Source: Phycisphaerales bacterium
Lineage (GTDB): Bacteria; Planctomycetota; Phycisphaerae; Phycisphaerales; UBA1924
DNA: 64,000 nt
Assembly (NCBI GenBank): GCA_029260395.1
Contig: JAJDDJ010000009.1
Location: 496,001 to 560,000, forward strand
Reading direction: 5' to 3'
The translations under genes were made by a program, and so were the position numbers. Shown in pieces: positions 7,654-17,122 of this stretch. Under the pieces are notes generated by a model that had not been told where the DNA came from, searched no databases, and was given only the letters and a program-made list of their open reading frames with translations. The stretch's first letter is position 1. Every line of letters begins with the position of its first letter.

Positions 7654-10002
7654 TCACCCGCTCGCCTTGGCGGCTGGTTTAGTATCTGGCTTGTCGCTCG
7701 GGTACTGCACACGGCCGTGGTAGACCGCGGCCAGCGACCGGCTGATCGATTCGATAACGAGGTTGAGCTCGCGATTGGTCAGATCGCACTGGTCGAACTG
7801 TCCATCGAGCAGCCGCTTGTTGGCGAGTGAGCGCACGAGTTGGTCGATCCGCGCTGGCGTTGGCTCGCGGAGCGTCCGGGTGGCGCTCTCGACCCCGTCG
7901 GTCAGCATCAGGATCGCACACTCCTTGGTCTTGGGCTTGGGCCCTGGGTACCGGTACTCGATCTCCTCGGGCATCGCGGGCGGGGCGGCCTTTGACTCAC
8001 CGTCGGCTGCGGACTTCTCGCCCGCCTGATCGACGGCCCTGCGGTAAAAGTACTCGACCAGCGTCGTGCCGTGGTGCGCCTCAATGAAGTGATCGAGCAC
8101 ACGCGGGATGGTTGAGGCCCGCGCGATCTCCAGGCCGTCCTTGACGTGCCCGATGATCACCAGCACGCTCATCGCAGGGTTCAGCCGCTCGTGCTTATTG
8201 GTGCCGCCCGACTGGTTCTCGATGAAGTACTCGGGCTTGTTCATCTTGCCCACGTCGTGGTACAGCGCGCCGACATACGTGAGCAGCGAGTCCGCACCGA
8301 TCGCGTTGGCCGCCGTTTCCGCGATGCTCGCTACATTCAGCGAGTGGTTGTACGTACCCGGCGCGCGTTGCAGCAGCTCTTTGAGCAACGGGTGCCTCGG
8401 GTCGCGCAGCTCCACCAGTGTCATGCCCGTTGTTACATCGAACACCCGCTCGATCAACGGCAGCATGAACAGCGTCAAAGCGCCGACCAGCACGCCCGCA
8501 ATCGCCGCCAGACCGGCGTCCGTGAGCACCTCGGTCAACACCTTGGGCACAACCGGACGGTCGATCAGCGCTACCAGTATCATCGAGCTCGCCAGCACCG
8601 CCGAGGTGCAGAGCCCGAGCAGCACCAGCGCGTTGCGCTGGTGCAGGTCGTCGATCCGCCACACCACTACGCCCACGCCCGCCAGCAGCATCGCCAGTGA
8701 CCCCATCGGCAGACCCACACACACGCAAAGCAGCAGCGCCAAGAGCGAGCCCAGCGCGAGTCCCGTGCGACGGCTGTACGCGATTGCGATGATCGCCGCG
8801 CACAGCATCAGCGGCGTGGTGGCGGCCAGCGGCAGCGATACCGGCCGCGTGACCAGGCTCGCTACCGCGATGGCCAGCGCCACCGCCATCGCCGCCGCGA
8901 TCCACGCCATGTGTCTCGGACGCCGTCGCAACGTTGGGCAGAAAATCCAGATGTACGCCGAGATCCCCAGCACCACCGCGCCCACCGCGCCAGCCACGCT
9001 CAGCCGCCGCAGCGCGAGCCGCCAGGTCGCGGCCTGCCGATTGAACGCTCGCAGTTCGGCCTCGTACAGCGCGAGCTGGGCCGCGGTCAGCACGTCACCC
9101 CTGGCAAAGATCACCGACCGTTCCGCCCACTGCACGATGACCGGTTGCACGGCCTCGGCGGCCCGAACCTGAGCGATGCTCGTCGCGGCCTGATCGGCGC
9201 GGAATGTGGCCACCGGCGTTGAAGCGACCCGATTCAGCAGCACGCCGATCAGGGGCTCGTCAAAGCCCGCACGCTGCGCCGCTTCCAGTACCGCTTCACG
9301 CACCCCAGTCACGACCTCCGCATTCACCGGTCGTGTGCGCTCGACCATGATCGGCGCATCATTCGTGCCGAACCGCAGCTCGATCTGTCGGCTTAGGCCC
9401 TGGTCCGTTCGCTGCCAAGTGGCCGCGTCGAGCATCGGCCGCTGCATCAGCCGGTCCACGAACCGGCCCACCCGCTCGACGTACGCGCTCCTCGGCGCGC
9501 CGTCGGCCATTTCGGCCTTAAGCGCCGTCAGACGCTCGGCGTTGATCCCGAACCGTTGACGGATCGATTCCTCAATGTCCTCCGGCCCGGCCGCAGCCGA
9601 AACCGTGCGCGGTAGCGTCGCAAGTCCCGAGCGCAGCTCGTTGAACCACGCCATGTCCGCTACGAAAATATCTGGCGTGCGCTCGCGAGCCTGCTGGCGG
9701 GCTTGCTCGGTTGCGTTGGGATCGGCCTCATCGAACCCGATCCGAACAACCTTGGTAGAGTTCATCACTCGGCCCACGGCGACCATCGGTTGCTCTCGGG
9801 CCCAGATCGCCAGCGCTGACGCCACGACCAGCAACCCCAGCGCGATCAGCAGTCCCCAACCCAGCGGTGCGTTCACCAACATCGCGTTGACCCGCTGGCG
9901 CCACGTTACCGGTTCGGCTTTGCGGATCCCGCGCGCTGTGCCCGCCCGCTTCGGCAGCCGGTCAGCCGCTTTGGGCTCAGATCCGCTGCTTTCGCTGGCC
10001 AT
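7654..10002 (-). CDS. pgpH: PgpH-like 7TM-HD receptor, cyclic-di-AMP phosphodiesterase family
   Basis: A 782-residue inner-membrane protein. A cytosolic N-terminus leads into one membrane helix (residues 48-68), an extracytoplasmic 7TMR-HDED domain (about 70-300), about seven membrane helices (about 330-510) and a cytosolic HD domain. The HD metal ligands are seen in GTYNHSLNV (about 552) and ALYHDVGK (about 582), with FIEAHHGTTL further on. PgpH enzymes of Firmicutes hydrolyse cyclic-di-AMP; whether this organism makes c-di-AMP is not shown here. It follows phoH with no gap between stop and start, the conserved phoH-pgpH order. The usual third gene, ybeY, is absent; the next gene is convergent. 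Confidence 0.88.
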   Translation of the reverse strand: MASESSGSEPKAADRLPKRAGTARGIRKAEPVTWRQRVNAMLVNAPLGWGLLIALGLLVVASALAIWAREQPMVAVGRVMNSTKVVRIGFDEADPNATEQARQQARERTPDIFVADMAWFNELRSGLATLPRTVSAAAGPEDIEESIRQRFGINAERLTALKAEMADGAPRSAYVERVGRFVDRLMQRPMLDAATWQRTDQGLSRQIELRFGTNDAPIMVERTRPVNAEVVTGVREAVLEAAQRAGFDEPLIGVLLNRVASTPVATFRADQAATSIAQVRAAEAVQPVIVQWAERSVIFARGDVLTAAQLALYEAELRAFNRQAATWRLALRRLSVAGAVGAVVLGISAYIWIFCPTLRRRPRHMAWIAAAMAVALAIAVASLVTRPVSLPLAATTPLMLCAAIIAIAYSRRTGLALGSLLALLLCVCVGLPMGSLAMLLAGVGVVVWRIDDLHQRNALVLLGLCTSAVLASSMILVALIDRPVVPKVLTEVLTDAGLAAIAGVLVGALTLFMLPLIERVFDVTTGMTLVELRDPRHPLLKELLQRAPGTYNHSLNVASIAETAANAIGADSLLTYVGALYHDVGKMNKPEYFIENQSGGTNKHERLNPAMSVLVIIGHVKDGLEIARASTIPRVLDHFIEAHHGTTLVEYFYRRAVDQAGEKSAADGESKAAPPAMPEEIEYRYPGPKPKTKECAILMLTDGVESATRTLREPTPARIDQLVRSLANKRLLDGQFDQCDLTNRELNLVIESISRSLAAVYHGRVQYPSDKPDTKPAAKASG

Positions 10003-11073
10003 CTACGCCCCCCCTTCGGCGCTTGATGTCGCAGCCGCGTCTGTTGTCGCTGCTTCGTCGCGACGCTCGGCCTTGGCGATCAGTTCACTGAGCCGGCTCG
10101 TTGTATCAAGCTTGCTCTCGTCCTCTCCGTACGCCTCAATAATCCGCTGCACCAGCGGGTGGCGAACCACATCCTCGCCCTGCAGCGCCACCGTCGCCAC
10201 CCCCCTGACCCTGCGAAGCCTGCGGATGGCATCGATCAGCCCGCTCTTGGTTGGGTCAGGCAGGTCGATCTGCGTCACATCGCCCGTGATGATCATCTTC
10301 GAGCCGTGGCCCATCCGCGTGAGAAACATCTGCATCTGGCCCTTGGTTGTGTTCTGGGCTTCGTCGCAGATCACCGCAGCGTTGTTGAGCGTTCGGCCCC
10401 GCATGAATGCCAGCGGGACGATCTCGATCACGTCGTTCTCCATGAACCGCCGAATCGTTGCGAAGTCCATCATGTCGTGCAACGCATCAAACAAGGGCCG
10501 CAGGTACGGATTGACCTTCTCTTCGAGACCGCCGGGCAGGAAGCCCAGTTTCTCGCCCGCTTCGACCGCGGGCCTTGCGAGGATCATCTTGGTGATCTGT
10601 CCAGTTTTGAACAGGTGGATCGCCGCCGCGACCGCGAGATACGTCTTGCCCGTGCCCGCCGGGCCTGCCGCGATGATGAGGTCGTGGTCGCGGATTGCTT
10701 CCAGATACACCTGCTGGTTGGGCGAGCGGGCCCGAATCGGCCGGCCCGCCGCGTACACATCGAGCCGGCCATCCCACTGCTTGGCTCCGGCCAGCGCCCT
10801 GGCGTGCTCTTCCTGACGGGCCAGTTCCTCGGCGATCAGGTCGAGCGTGTGCGCGGTCGATGCCGTCCGCCCCGACTCGGCCAGCTCACACAGCCGTTCG
10901 AGTACCCTCCGGGCCGCGGCAACAGGGGCATCGTCGCCCATGAGCTTGACCATGCCGTCGCGGGCGCTGACGCGCACGCCGGTGGCCTCGCGCAGCAGCT
11001 TGAGGTTACGCTCTTGGCCGCCGAGCACCTCGACCGAACCCTCACCCGATGGAACCCGCACCGTGACTTCCAC
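10003..11073 (-). CDS. phoH: PhoH-family P-loop ATPase (YbeZ-like)
   Basis: A 356-residue cytosolic ATPase linked to RNA metabolism. It has an N-terminal KH-like part ([18 protein letters not shown] to about 120), Walker [12 protein letters not shown] near 138, Walker B-like [11 protein letters not shown] near 235 and the downstream [12 protein letters not shown] motif. The GTG at 11073 is preferred because GAGG lies five bases upstream; a GTG two codons earlier has no room for a ribosome site. The gene stops immediately before pgpH. Despite the name, this family is not reliably phosphate regulated; its ribosome and RNA-helicase associations are better supported. Confidence 0.9.
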   Translation of the reverse strand: MEVTVRVPSGEGSVEVLGGQERNLKLLREATGVRVSARDGMVKLMGDDAPVAAARRVLERLCELAESGRTASTAHTLDLIAEELARQEEHARALAGAKQWDGRLDVYAAGRPIRARSPNQQVYLEAIRDHDLIIAAGPAGTGKTYLAVAAAIHLFKTGQITKMILARPAVEAGEKLGFLPGGLEEKVNPYLRPLFDALHDMMDFATIRRFMENDVIEIVPLAFMRGRTLNNAAVICDEAQNTTKGQMQMFLTRMGHGSKMIITGDVTQIDLPDPTKSGLIDAIRRLRRVRGVATVALQGEDVVRHPLVQRIIEAYGEDESKLDTTSRLSELIAKAERRDEAATTDAAATSSAEGGA

Positions 11074-11176
11074 GCACACCTCGCTCGCTCGCGACCGCGA
11101 TCAGCGCCGGCCGCACTGGGCCGATCCCCTCAAGTCTATCGGCGTTCGCCCGCCCGCCGTGGTGTCCAACTCAGGG

Positions 11177-11656
11177 ATGCACGCCGTTGGGCTCTGGTGC
11201 TTGTTCGGGGTGCTCGCGCTCCCGCTCGCAGGCTGCAAGGGCCCACAGACCAGACCGCCCGCCGTGACGGCTCAGCCAACCGCTGATCGAGCGATCGCGG
11301 TCGAAGCCGACTGGGACGATCTCTGGGCCGCAGGCATGGGCGGGGGCAGCCCTTACGGCTGGGTCGTCGTCACCGAAGCCGAGCGAACGCCCACGAGCGT
11401 CCGCTTCGAGCTGCTAAGCGTCCGTGACCAGCCCGGCTGGCTGCTCGCTGAGCGCACCACCGAGGCGCCCGAGATCGAGCTTCATCCCGTCACGATGACC
11501 CTCTCGGCCCGCCTTGGTCGAAGGGGCGACCCCGCAGCCGAGGCAGCGCTGCTCACCGCGGTCGCGGATCGGCTCAGGGAGCTGAAGGGCGAAACGGTCT
11601 CGACGCTCCCGTTCCGCGAGTTTGCCGTCCCGCGCGGGCAACAGCGCCCAGACTGA
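11177..11656 (+). CDS. predicted lipoprotein, function unknown
   Basis: A 159-residue protein with a lipoprotein signal (MHAVGLWCLFGVLALPLAGC, lipobox LAGC with cysteine at 20). The mature domain has alternating strands (YGWVVVTEAERT, SVRFELLSVRDQPGWLL, IELHPVTMTLSARL) and a final helix with AALLTAVADRLREL, suggesting a small alpha/beta domain. No family is recognised. It is divergent from phoH and ends two bases before the stop of the convergent phoR. Upstream TCAGGG is only a weak ribosome site; a GTG six codons upstream is possible but less signal-like. Confidence 0.62.
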   Translation: MHAVGLWCLFGVLALPLAGCKGPQTRPPAVTAQPTADRAIAVEADWDDLWAAGMGGGSPYGWVVVTEAERTPTSVRFELLSVRDQPGWLLAERTTEAPEIELHPVTMTLSARLGRRGDPAAEAALLTAVADRLRELKGETVSTLPFREFAVPRGQQRPD

Positions 11657-11658
11657 GT

Positions 11659-13089
11659 TCACCCGTTCGCCTCGCCGTGAACGGGCAGCTCGACGAGCAT
11701 CGTGGTGCCCTCGCCGTAGACCGACTCGACCCACACCCTGCCCCCGAGCGCGCGCACCGCGTGCTTGACGATCGCCAGCCCGAGCCCCGTGCCGCGCTGG
11801 CTAGGGTGCCCCGTGCGCGACGGATCCACCTGATAGAACCGCTCGAAGATCCGCTGCTGAGCGCTCAGAGGGACGCCCGGTCCGCGGTCGATCACCTCGA
11901 CGCGCAGCGGTGCAGCCATCGAGCCCGGTGCTTCGCGCAACATCCGAACGACCACCGCCGTCTCGGGCTTGGCGAACTTGAGCGCGTTCTCGATCAGATT
12001 CCGCAGGATCAGCTTCAGCAGCGTCAGATCCGTGCGAACCGACTCAAGCTCGGGGCCGACCTCAAACCGGAGTTCCAGCGATCGTTCAGCGCAACTCGTC
12101 TCGTACAACGCCGCAAGCTGCCCCGCCAACTCGTCGAGCCGGACATTCTTGAGCACCAGCTCGGCTTCGGGTGACTCCAGCCGGGCCAGGTCGAGCAGAT
12201 CGCGGACCATTTCTTCGAGACGCTGGGCGTTGCGTTCGAGCATGCCCAGCACGCGCGTTCGCATCGCTTCATCATCCGGCCCGAGTCCTCCGAGCGTTTC
12301 CGCCGCTGCACGGATCGAGGCTAGGGGCGTGCGAAGCTCGTGTGAGGCATTGGCCACAAAGTCAGTCTTGAGCTGCATCGCGGTGGCTAGTTCCGTGACA
12401 TCCAAGAGCGTGAGCACCACGCCCGTCGTCGTCTCATCGACCTCGGCCCTGCCGCCCGCCGAGAGCACAGCCGGCGCCGCAGTGACCTCGAACACGCTGA
12501 CGCTGCCGTCGGTTAGCGCGATACGCAACCTGCGCGTCTCGCTGGCGCCGCGCAGCGCCTTGGCGTGGATGACCAGCACCTCGGGCTGCGTGAACACCTG
12601 TTCGATGACTCGGCCCACCGGGCCACTGGCGGAACCGAACAGCGCGCTGCCCGCCGCGTTGCACAGGCGGATCAAGCCGTCGGCATCGGTGGCCAGCACC
12701 GGGCTGTCGACCGCTTCGATGACCGCTCGCAGGTCCCGCTCTTCACGCCGTGCCAGGCCGACCATCCGTTCAAGCGCCGGCGCGATCGCCGCCAGCCGAG
12801 CCGAGACGTGTTCCGTCGGATCGTCACGCTCACTATCTAACGTTGGCGGCGCATCGACCTGCGTGGCGAGCGAGTCCACCTCGCGGGCGACGCGGGTCAC
12901 CCCGTCTTGAACCGTCCGGCGCGCCACCAGGCTCAGCCGAAGCAGCACCAGCCCGAACGCCCACGCCCCGGTAAGCACGAGCCACAGCGGGGCCCCCAGC
13001 AACGCGGCACTACTGATCGCCAGCCCGACACCCAGCGCGATCGCGCCAGCAGTCGAGATCGCAGGGGCAGAACGGTGGGGGATTGGCAT
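11659..13089 (-). CDS. phoR: PhoR-type sensor histidine kinase
   Basis: A 476-residue membrane kinase. Two close N-terminal membrane helices (about 12-50) with almost no periplasmic loop are typical of PhoR, which senses the phosphate transporter rather than an outside ligand. A PAS-like region (about 115-215, DSPVLATDADGLIRLCNAAG) precedes the HisKA helix NASHELRTPLASIRA (phosphate-accepting His about 249), then the ATPase domain with LILRNLIENALKFA (N box), VIDRGPGVP (G1) and GTGLGLAIVKHAV (G2). It lies 37 bases downstream of the response regulator gene. Gene order, topology and two adjacent phosphate-type porins support the phosphate call. Confidence 0.87.
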   Translation of the reverse strand: MPIPHRSAPAISTAGAIALGVGLAISSAALLGAPLWLVLTGAWAFGLVLLRLSLVARRTVQDGVTRVAREVDSLATQVDAPPTLDSERDDPTEHVSARLAAIAPALERMVGLARREERDLRAVIEAVDSPVLATDADGLIRLCNAAGSALFGSASGPVGRVIEQVFTQPEVLVIHAKALRGASETRRLRIALTDGSVSVFEVTAAPAVLSAGGRAEVDETTTGVVLTLLDVTELATAMQLKTDFVANASHELRTPLASIRAAAETLGGLGPDDEAMRTRVLGMLERNAQRLEEMVRDLLDLARLESPEAELVLKNVRLDELAGQLAALYETSCAERSLELRFEVGPELESVRTDLTLLKLILRNLIENALKFAKPETAVVVRMLREAPGSMAAPLRVEVIDRGPGVPLSAQQRIFERFYQVDPSRTGHPSQRGTGLGLAIVKHAVRALGGRVWVESVYGEGTTMLVELPVHGEANG

Positions 13090-13126
13090 CGTCTTAAGAG
13101 GCTACGTGAACGCCCTTAGGCCTGTC

Positions 13127-13858
13127 TCATCCGCTCTTGCTCGGGTCGAGTGACAGGACTAACCGGTACCCCACGCCCCGGACCGTCTGCACGATCGAGC
13201 CACGCTTGCCGAGCTTTCGCCGGACTGCGGTGATGTGGACATCGATTGTCCGCTGCGTCACCATCACGCCCGGCCCGAGGGCCTCGGCCATCAGCGTCGC
13301 TCGCGACAGCACCTTGCCCTTGGCTTTCGCGAGCGATTCGAGCAGCTTGAACTCGGTCAGCGTCAGCTTCAGGAGTTCGCCACCAGCGCGCGCCTCGTGC
13401 AGTTCGGTATCGATCTCGACCAGCCCGAATCGAAGCGGAGCGGTCTCGTTTGCTGCCGGGTTCGTCTGCTGGCCTCGTCGGAGCACCGCTTCCATCCGTG
13501 CAGTGAGAACCTTCATCGAATACGGCTTGGTGATGTAGTCATCCGCGCCTGCGGTGAGCCCCACCAGTTCGTCTGCTTCTTCCGCCTTGGCTGTGAGCAT
13601 CACGATCGGGATGGCCGAGGTCGCCGGGTTGCTCCGAAGCCGACCAGCGACCTCCGTTCCAGAGAGCCCGGGCAGCATCACATCAAGCAGGATCAGGTTC
13701 GGAGTGTGCGATCGAGCCTGCTGCAGAGCCTGCTGACCTGTGGTCGCGGTGACTACTTCGTAGCCAGCCTTCTCAAGGTTGAACACGAGCATTTCGAGCA
13801 ACTCGGGCTCGTCTTCGACGGCGAGCACAAGACCCCGAGGTGCGATCGGCTCTGACAT
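13127..13858 (-). CDS. phoB: PhoB-type response regulator (OmpR family)
   Basis: A 243-residue transcription regulator. The receiver domain carries the acidic pair in VEDEPE, the phosphorylated aspartate 59 in NLILLDVMLPG, the threonine in VMLTAKAEE and the lysine in ITKPYS. The C-terminal winged helix includes LTLTEFKLLESLAK and MVTQRTIDVHITAVRRKLG, the recognition helix and wing of PhoB/OmpR proteins. It would activate phosphate-starvation genes. The first gene of the leftward phoB-phoR pair, it is divergent from the porin genes across a 488-base control region. Confidence 0.88.
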   Translation of the reverse strand: MSEPIAPRGLVLAVEDEPELLEMLVFNLEKAGYEVVTATTGQQALQQARSHTPNLILLDVMLPGLSGTEVAGRLRSNPATSAIPIVMLTAKAEEADELVGLTAGADDYITKPYSMKVLTARMEAVLRRGQQTNPAANETAPLRFGLVEIDTELHEARAGGELLKLTLTEFKLLESLAKAKGKVLSRATLMAEALGPGVMVTQRTIDVHITAVRRKLGKRGSIVQTVRGVGYRLVLSLDPSKSG

Positions 13859-14346
13859 GCGGCGATTCCTCGTTGCGGGGAGCGGGGCAACTGACCGGGC
13901 CGAAGCCTAAAGCCCGGGCTGTGCTCCGGCTCGCTTGAAACGAGCAAGCTCGGCAGAATTCACGCGGTCTTTGCGCGCGGTCCGGGCCGAGCAGGGGCCG
14001 AAGTTCATGGCCCTCCAGCAGTCAATAACCGCGCCTCATGGGGCAAAATGGAGGCTTTCTGGGCATAAATTCGGTGTTTGACAGGATAAGTCCTAGAAAA
14101 AAACAAGTAATCACTAACGAACTTGTGGTAGACGGCCCGAAACAAGTGGACAGATGGGATGACGCAGGCTAAAACTGGGTCATCAAGTGAAGTAAGTGCT
14201 AGCTTCGCGGAGCGAGGCTCGCGTAAAGAAGGGTTGGCTCGGTCAGCCCTTGAACAAGAGAACAGATGTGGATCAATGGAGATCCACAGAACCAACGGGC
14301 CGGCGAAGAACGCTCGGCTCAGGTAAAGAGACTCAGGGAGTCAATT
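13859..14346 (+). promoter_or_regulatory. long phoB / porin intergenic region with structured leader
   Basis: This 488-base gap is the longest gene-free stretch in the window and locally AT-rich. Near 14061-14083 are GGGCATAAAT and TTTGACAGG; the second contains an exact TTGACA (14078-14083) and the first loosely recalls a Pho box half-site, but neither is convincing alone. Closer to the porin start are three hairpins: GCTTCGC-GGA-GCGAGGC (14202-14218, also pairable as a bulged stem to 14223), GGGTTGGC-TCG-GTCAGCCC (14231-14249) and TGTGGATC-AATGGA-GATCCACA (14267-14288). A GGGAG ribosome site lies just before the ATG at 14347. The arrangement suggests a long, folded 5' leader for the porin mRNA. 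Confidence 0.5.
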
Positions 14347-15720
14347 ATGAACAAGATCACGACTGTTGCTTTGATCGCCGGTGCTGCCCTTGGCATGAAT
14401 GCCTCGGCCCAGACCAACCTTGACAACGACCGCGCCTACGCCGCCGAGCTGCTCGCCGACGCCGGTTCACGGTCCAGCCTCCTCCAGAGCGGCACCGCCG
14501 GCCACGACGGCAAGTTCTTCATGGCCTCGGGTGACGGCAACTACCGCCTGAACATCAGCGGTGCCACCCAGTTCCGCTACATCATGAACTTCCTTGACGA
14601 CGACAACTCAGGCACCGACGACGAAGATTTCGCCAACGGCTTCGACCTGACCCGCGCCTTCATCGACTTCACCGGCAACGTCATCAACCCCGAGACCACC
14701 TTCAAGATCCGTGGCGAGTTCGGCGAAGACGGCGGCGGTGCATACGACTCCAGCGTCGGCAACTTCAACCTGCAAGATGCCTGGGGCCAGCACGAGTTCG
14801 AGAACGGCGTCAGCCTCCGCTGGGGTCAGTTCAAGGCTCCCGTCGTCTACGAAGAGTTCTACATCGATGACGTGTACCAGCTCGCCGTTGACCGCTCGGC
14901 CACCAACGAGTTCTTCAGCGCCGACTACACCCAGGGTGTTGCCCTCAGCTACCGCGACGACACCTGGGGCGGAACCCTCGGAATCAACGACGGTGCCAAC
15001 ACCGACAACACCCCGTTCTTCTCGGCCGCCGAGGCTGACTACGCCCTGACCGCCCGCGTTGACTTCCTCCTCGCCGGTGGCGACTGGGCCGCGTTCAACG
15101 ACTTCACCTCCTTCCGCGGCAACGACACACTCGATGCCCGTCTCGGTGGTGGCATTCACTGGCAGACCGCTGGCGACACCGCCGCGTTCAGCGCTGGCGT
15201 GCCCGCCATGGGTGCGACCCCCGCCGTCGCGGCCTCTCAGATCGGCGTCGCTGACGTTGACACCCTGCTCTACACCATCGATCTCTCCATCGAAGGCAAC
15301 GGCTGGAACCTCTTCGGTGCGTTCATCGGCTCCAGCGTCGACATCGACGCCACCACCCCCGGTGGTAGCGATACCGACCTCGAGAACTTCGGTGCGGTCA
15401 TCCAGGGCGGCTACTTCGTCGCCGATCAGTGGGAGCTCTTCGCCCGCTGGGATGCCATCTTCTTCGACGACGACCTGAGCCCCTCGGGCGGCAGCAACGA
15501 CGACGAGGACTTCCACACCCTCACCGGTGGTTTCAACTACTACTTCGTCCCCGAGAGCCACGCCGCCAAGTTCTCCGCTGACCTCCAGTGGTTCTTCGAC
15601 GAGCAGGCCAACGGCTCCGGCTCGCTTGGCACCCTCTCCCCCAGCCAGACCACGGCTCTCGTGCCCTCGGGTGAGGACGACGAGATCGCCCTCCGCTTCC
15701 AGATGCAGCTGATGTTCTGA
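14347..15720 (+). CDS. OprO/OprP-type phosphate-selective porin family protein
   Basis: A 457-residue outer-membrane beta barrel. MNKITTVALIAGAALGMNASA is a Sec signal cut before QT. After a short linker the barrel begins with YRLNISGATQFRYIMNF, then alternating amphipathic strands with acidic turns (DDDNSGTDDED) and the motif LRWGQFKAPVVYEEFY, which corresponds to the conserved GQFKxP segment of OprO/OprP porins. It ends in the C-terminal phenylalanine (FQMQLMF) that barrel assembly machinery recognises. Family members take up phosphate or polyphosphate across the outer membrane. The gene follows a long structured leader beside phoB and ends at a strong terminator. A paralogue follows. Confidence 0.83.
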   Translation: MNKITTVALIAGAALGMNASAQTNLDNDRAYAAELLADAGSRSSLLQSGTAGHDGKFFMASGDGNYRLNISGATQFRYIMNFLDDDNSGTDDEDFANGFDLTRAFIDFTGNVINPETTFKIRGEFGEDGGGAYDSSVGNFNLQDAWGQHEFENGVSLRWGQFKAPVVYEEFYIDDVYQLAVDRSATNEFFSADYTQGVALSYRDDTWGGTLGINDGANTDNTPFFSAAEADYALTARVDFLLAGGDWAAFNDFTSFRGNDTLDARLGGGIHWQTAGDTAAFSAGVPAMGATPAVAASQIGVADVDTLLYTIDLSIEGNGWNLFGAFIGSSVDIDATTPGGSDTDLENFGAVIQGGYFVADQWELFARWDAIFFDDDLSPSGGSNDDEDFHTLTGGFNYYFVPESHAAKFSADLQWFFDEQANGSGSLGTLSPSQTTALVPSGEDDEIALRFQMQLMF

Positions 15721-15746
15721 TTCAGTCTGACTCTCATTGATTCTCG

Positions 15747-15779
15747 ACGGGCTGTCCTTCACGGGGCAGCCCGTTTTTT
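15747..15779 (+). terminator. rho-independent terminator after the first porin
   Basis: Stem ACGGGCTG (15747-15754) with CAGCCCGT (15767-15774), a 12-base loop that can pair further, and a run of six T. It separates the two porin genes into distinct transcripts. Confidence 0.9.
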
Positions 15780-15866
15780 GTGTGCCCGGTTCGGGGATCG
15801 AATTTGGTACGCTTTCGCTCTCGCCTACACACCGTCGGTCAGCACGAACCTAAGCAGGACCACACG

Positions 15867-17078
15867 ATGAACCATGCACCCATCGGTGCCATTGCCCTTG
15901 TCGCGCTCGTGGTTCTGGCGAACCAAGCAGCAGCCCAAGGCCTCGCCTCGGGTCATGACGGAGAGCGTTTCTCACTCAACGCGCCCGATAGCTCCTACAA
16001 GCTCAGCGTCGGTGGACGCATCCAGTTCCGCTACACGTTCAACTCGCGCGATGAAGACACCGCCCCTCCGGCATCGGACCACGACGACATCACCACCGGA
16101 TTCGATCTACCTCGGGTCCGTCTCGACTTTCGGGGCACGACCGCTGCCGGGCTCGCAAGCTTCCGCATTACCGGCAATTTCAGCCGCTCCGACGGCGACT
16201 TCGATGTCACCTACGCCTACGGCGAGTCCAAGCTCGCCGATGAGATCGTCATCCGCTGGGGCCGCGACAAAGCACCGTTGCTCCGCGAAGAGCTTACGAG
16301 TTCAGCCAGCCAGCTCGCGGTGGACCGCTCGGTAACCAACCGTGCCTTCAGCGCCGGAACGACCGAGGGTGTGTTCCTGCGTGGCACGCACGCTCGCTTC
16401 CGCTGGATCGCCAGCGCCAACGACGGCGCCGGCGCAGCGTCCACGCCCTTCTTCTCATCGAGAGAAGCGGACCTCGCGTTTTCCGGGCGAGCCGAGCTTC
16501 GGCTGGGCGCTGCGGGCTGGAAGCAGTACAACGACTTCAGTTCTTGGCGTGGAAACGACACGGGCGTACTGCTCGGCGCAGCAGCGCACTGGGAAAGCCG
16601 AGGCGATACCGCAGCGTTCAGCGCGCCGCCCACCAGCACGCAGGTAGCGGTGTCCGACATGGACCGCTTCATCTGGACACTCGATGCGAGCTTCGAGACC
16701 AACGGCTGGAACCTCTTTGGCGCGTTCATGGGCAGACACACGGATGCCGCCGCCGACCTCACGGACTTCGGAGCGATCGTGCAGGGCGGCGTGTTCGTCA
16801 CCGACCATGTCGAGCTCTTCGGCAGATGGGACGCGGTCTTCCCCGACGACGACCGCGGCGCCACGAGCAACGACTTCCACACCGTCACAGGCGGCTTCAA
16901 CTACTTCCCAATCCTTGAGAGCCACGCCATCAAGCTCACCGGCGATGTGCAGGTGTTTCTCGACGACCCCGATGGCTCCTCGTCCGTAGTCCGCACGCTC
17001 GATGCCGGCACCGCTCTGCTGCCGGGCGACCACGACAACAAACTCGCTGTGCGTTTGCAGGTGCAGGTGCTTTTCTAG
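15867..17078 (+). CDS. second OprO/OprP-type porin, paralogue of the previous gene
   Basis: A 403-residue outer-membrane barrel related to the porin just upstream. It has a signal peptide (MNHAPIGAIALVALVVLANQ, cut near AAAQ), a first strand YKLSVGGRIQFRYTF, the equivalent of the GQFKxP segment in VIRWGRDKAPLLREE, and shared landmarks such as LAVDRSVTN and SWRGNDTG. It ends in the phenylalanine of LQVQVLF. AGCAGGA nine bases before the ATG at 15867 is the ribosome site. It lies after a terminator and so needs its own promoter, possibly in 15780-15866. The GQFKAP lysine-proline motif is altered (GRDKAP), so ion selectivity may differ. Confidence 0.8.
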   Translation: MNHAPIGAIALVALVVLANQAAAQGLASGHDGERFSLNAPDSSYKLSVGGRIQFRYTFNSRDEDTAPPASDHDDITTGFDLPRVRLDFRGTTAAGLASFRITGNFSRSDGDFDVTYAYGESKLADEIVIRWGRDKAPLLREELTSSASQLAVDRSVTNRAFSAGTTEGVFLRGTHARFRWIASANDGAGAASTPFFSSREADLAFSGRAELRLGAAGWKQYNDFSSWRGNDTGVLLGAAAHWESRGDTAAFSAPPTSTQVAVSDMDRFIWTLDASFETNGWNLFGAFMGRHTDAAADLTDFGAIVQGGVFVTDHVELFGRWDAVFPDDDRGATSNDFHTVTGGFNYFPILESHAIKLTGDVQVFLDDPDGSSSVVRTLDAGTALLPGDHDNKLAVRLQVQVLF

Positions 17079-17122
17079 CTGGCCTTGTGCCGGGCCGAAT
17101 GGCTCGTTGCCAGCGACGGCCT

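Noticed and set aside
14061..14083. Pho box upstream of the porin
   Set aside because: GGGCATAAAT resembles a half-site, but a second copy at the right spacing needs several mismatches or a deletion.
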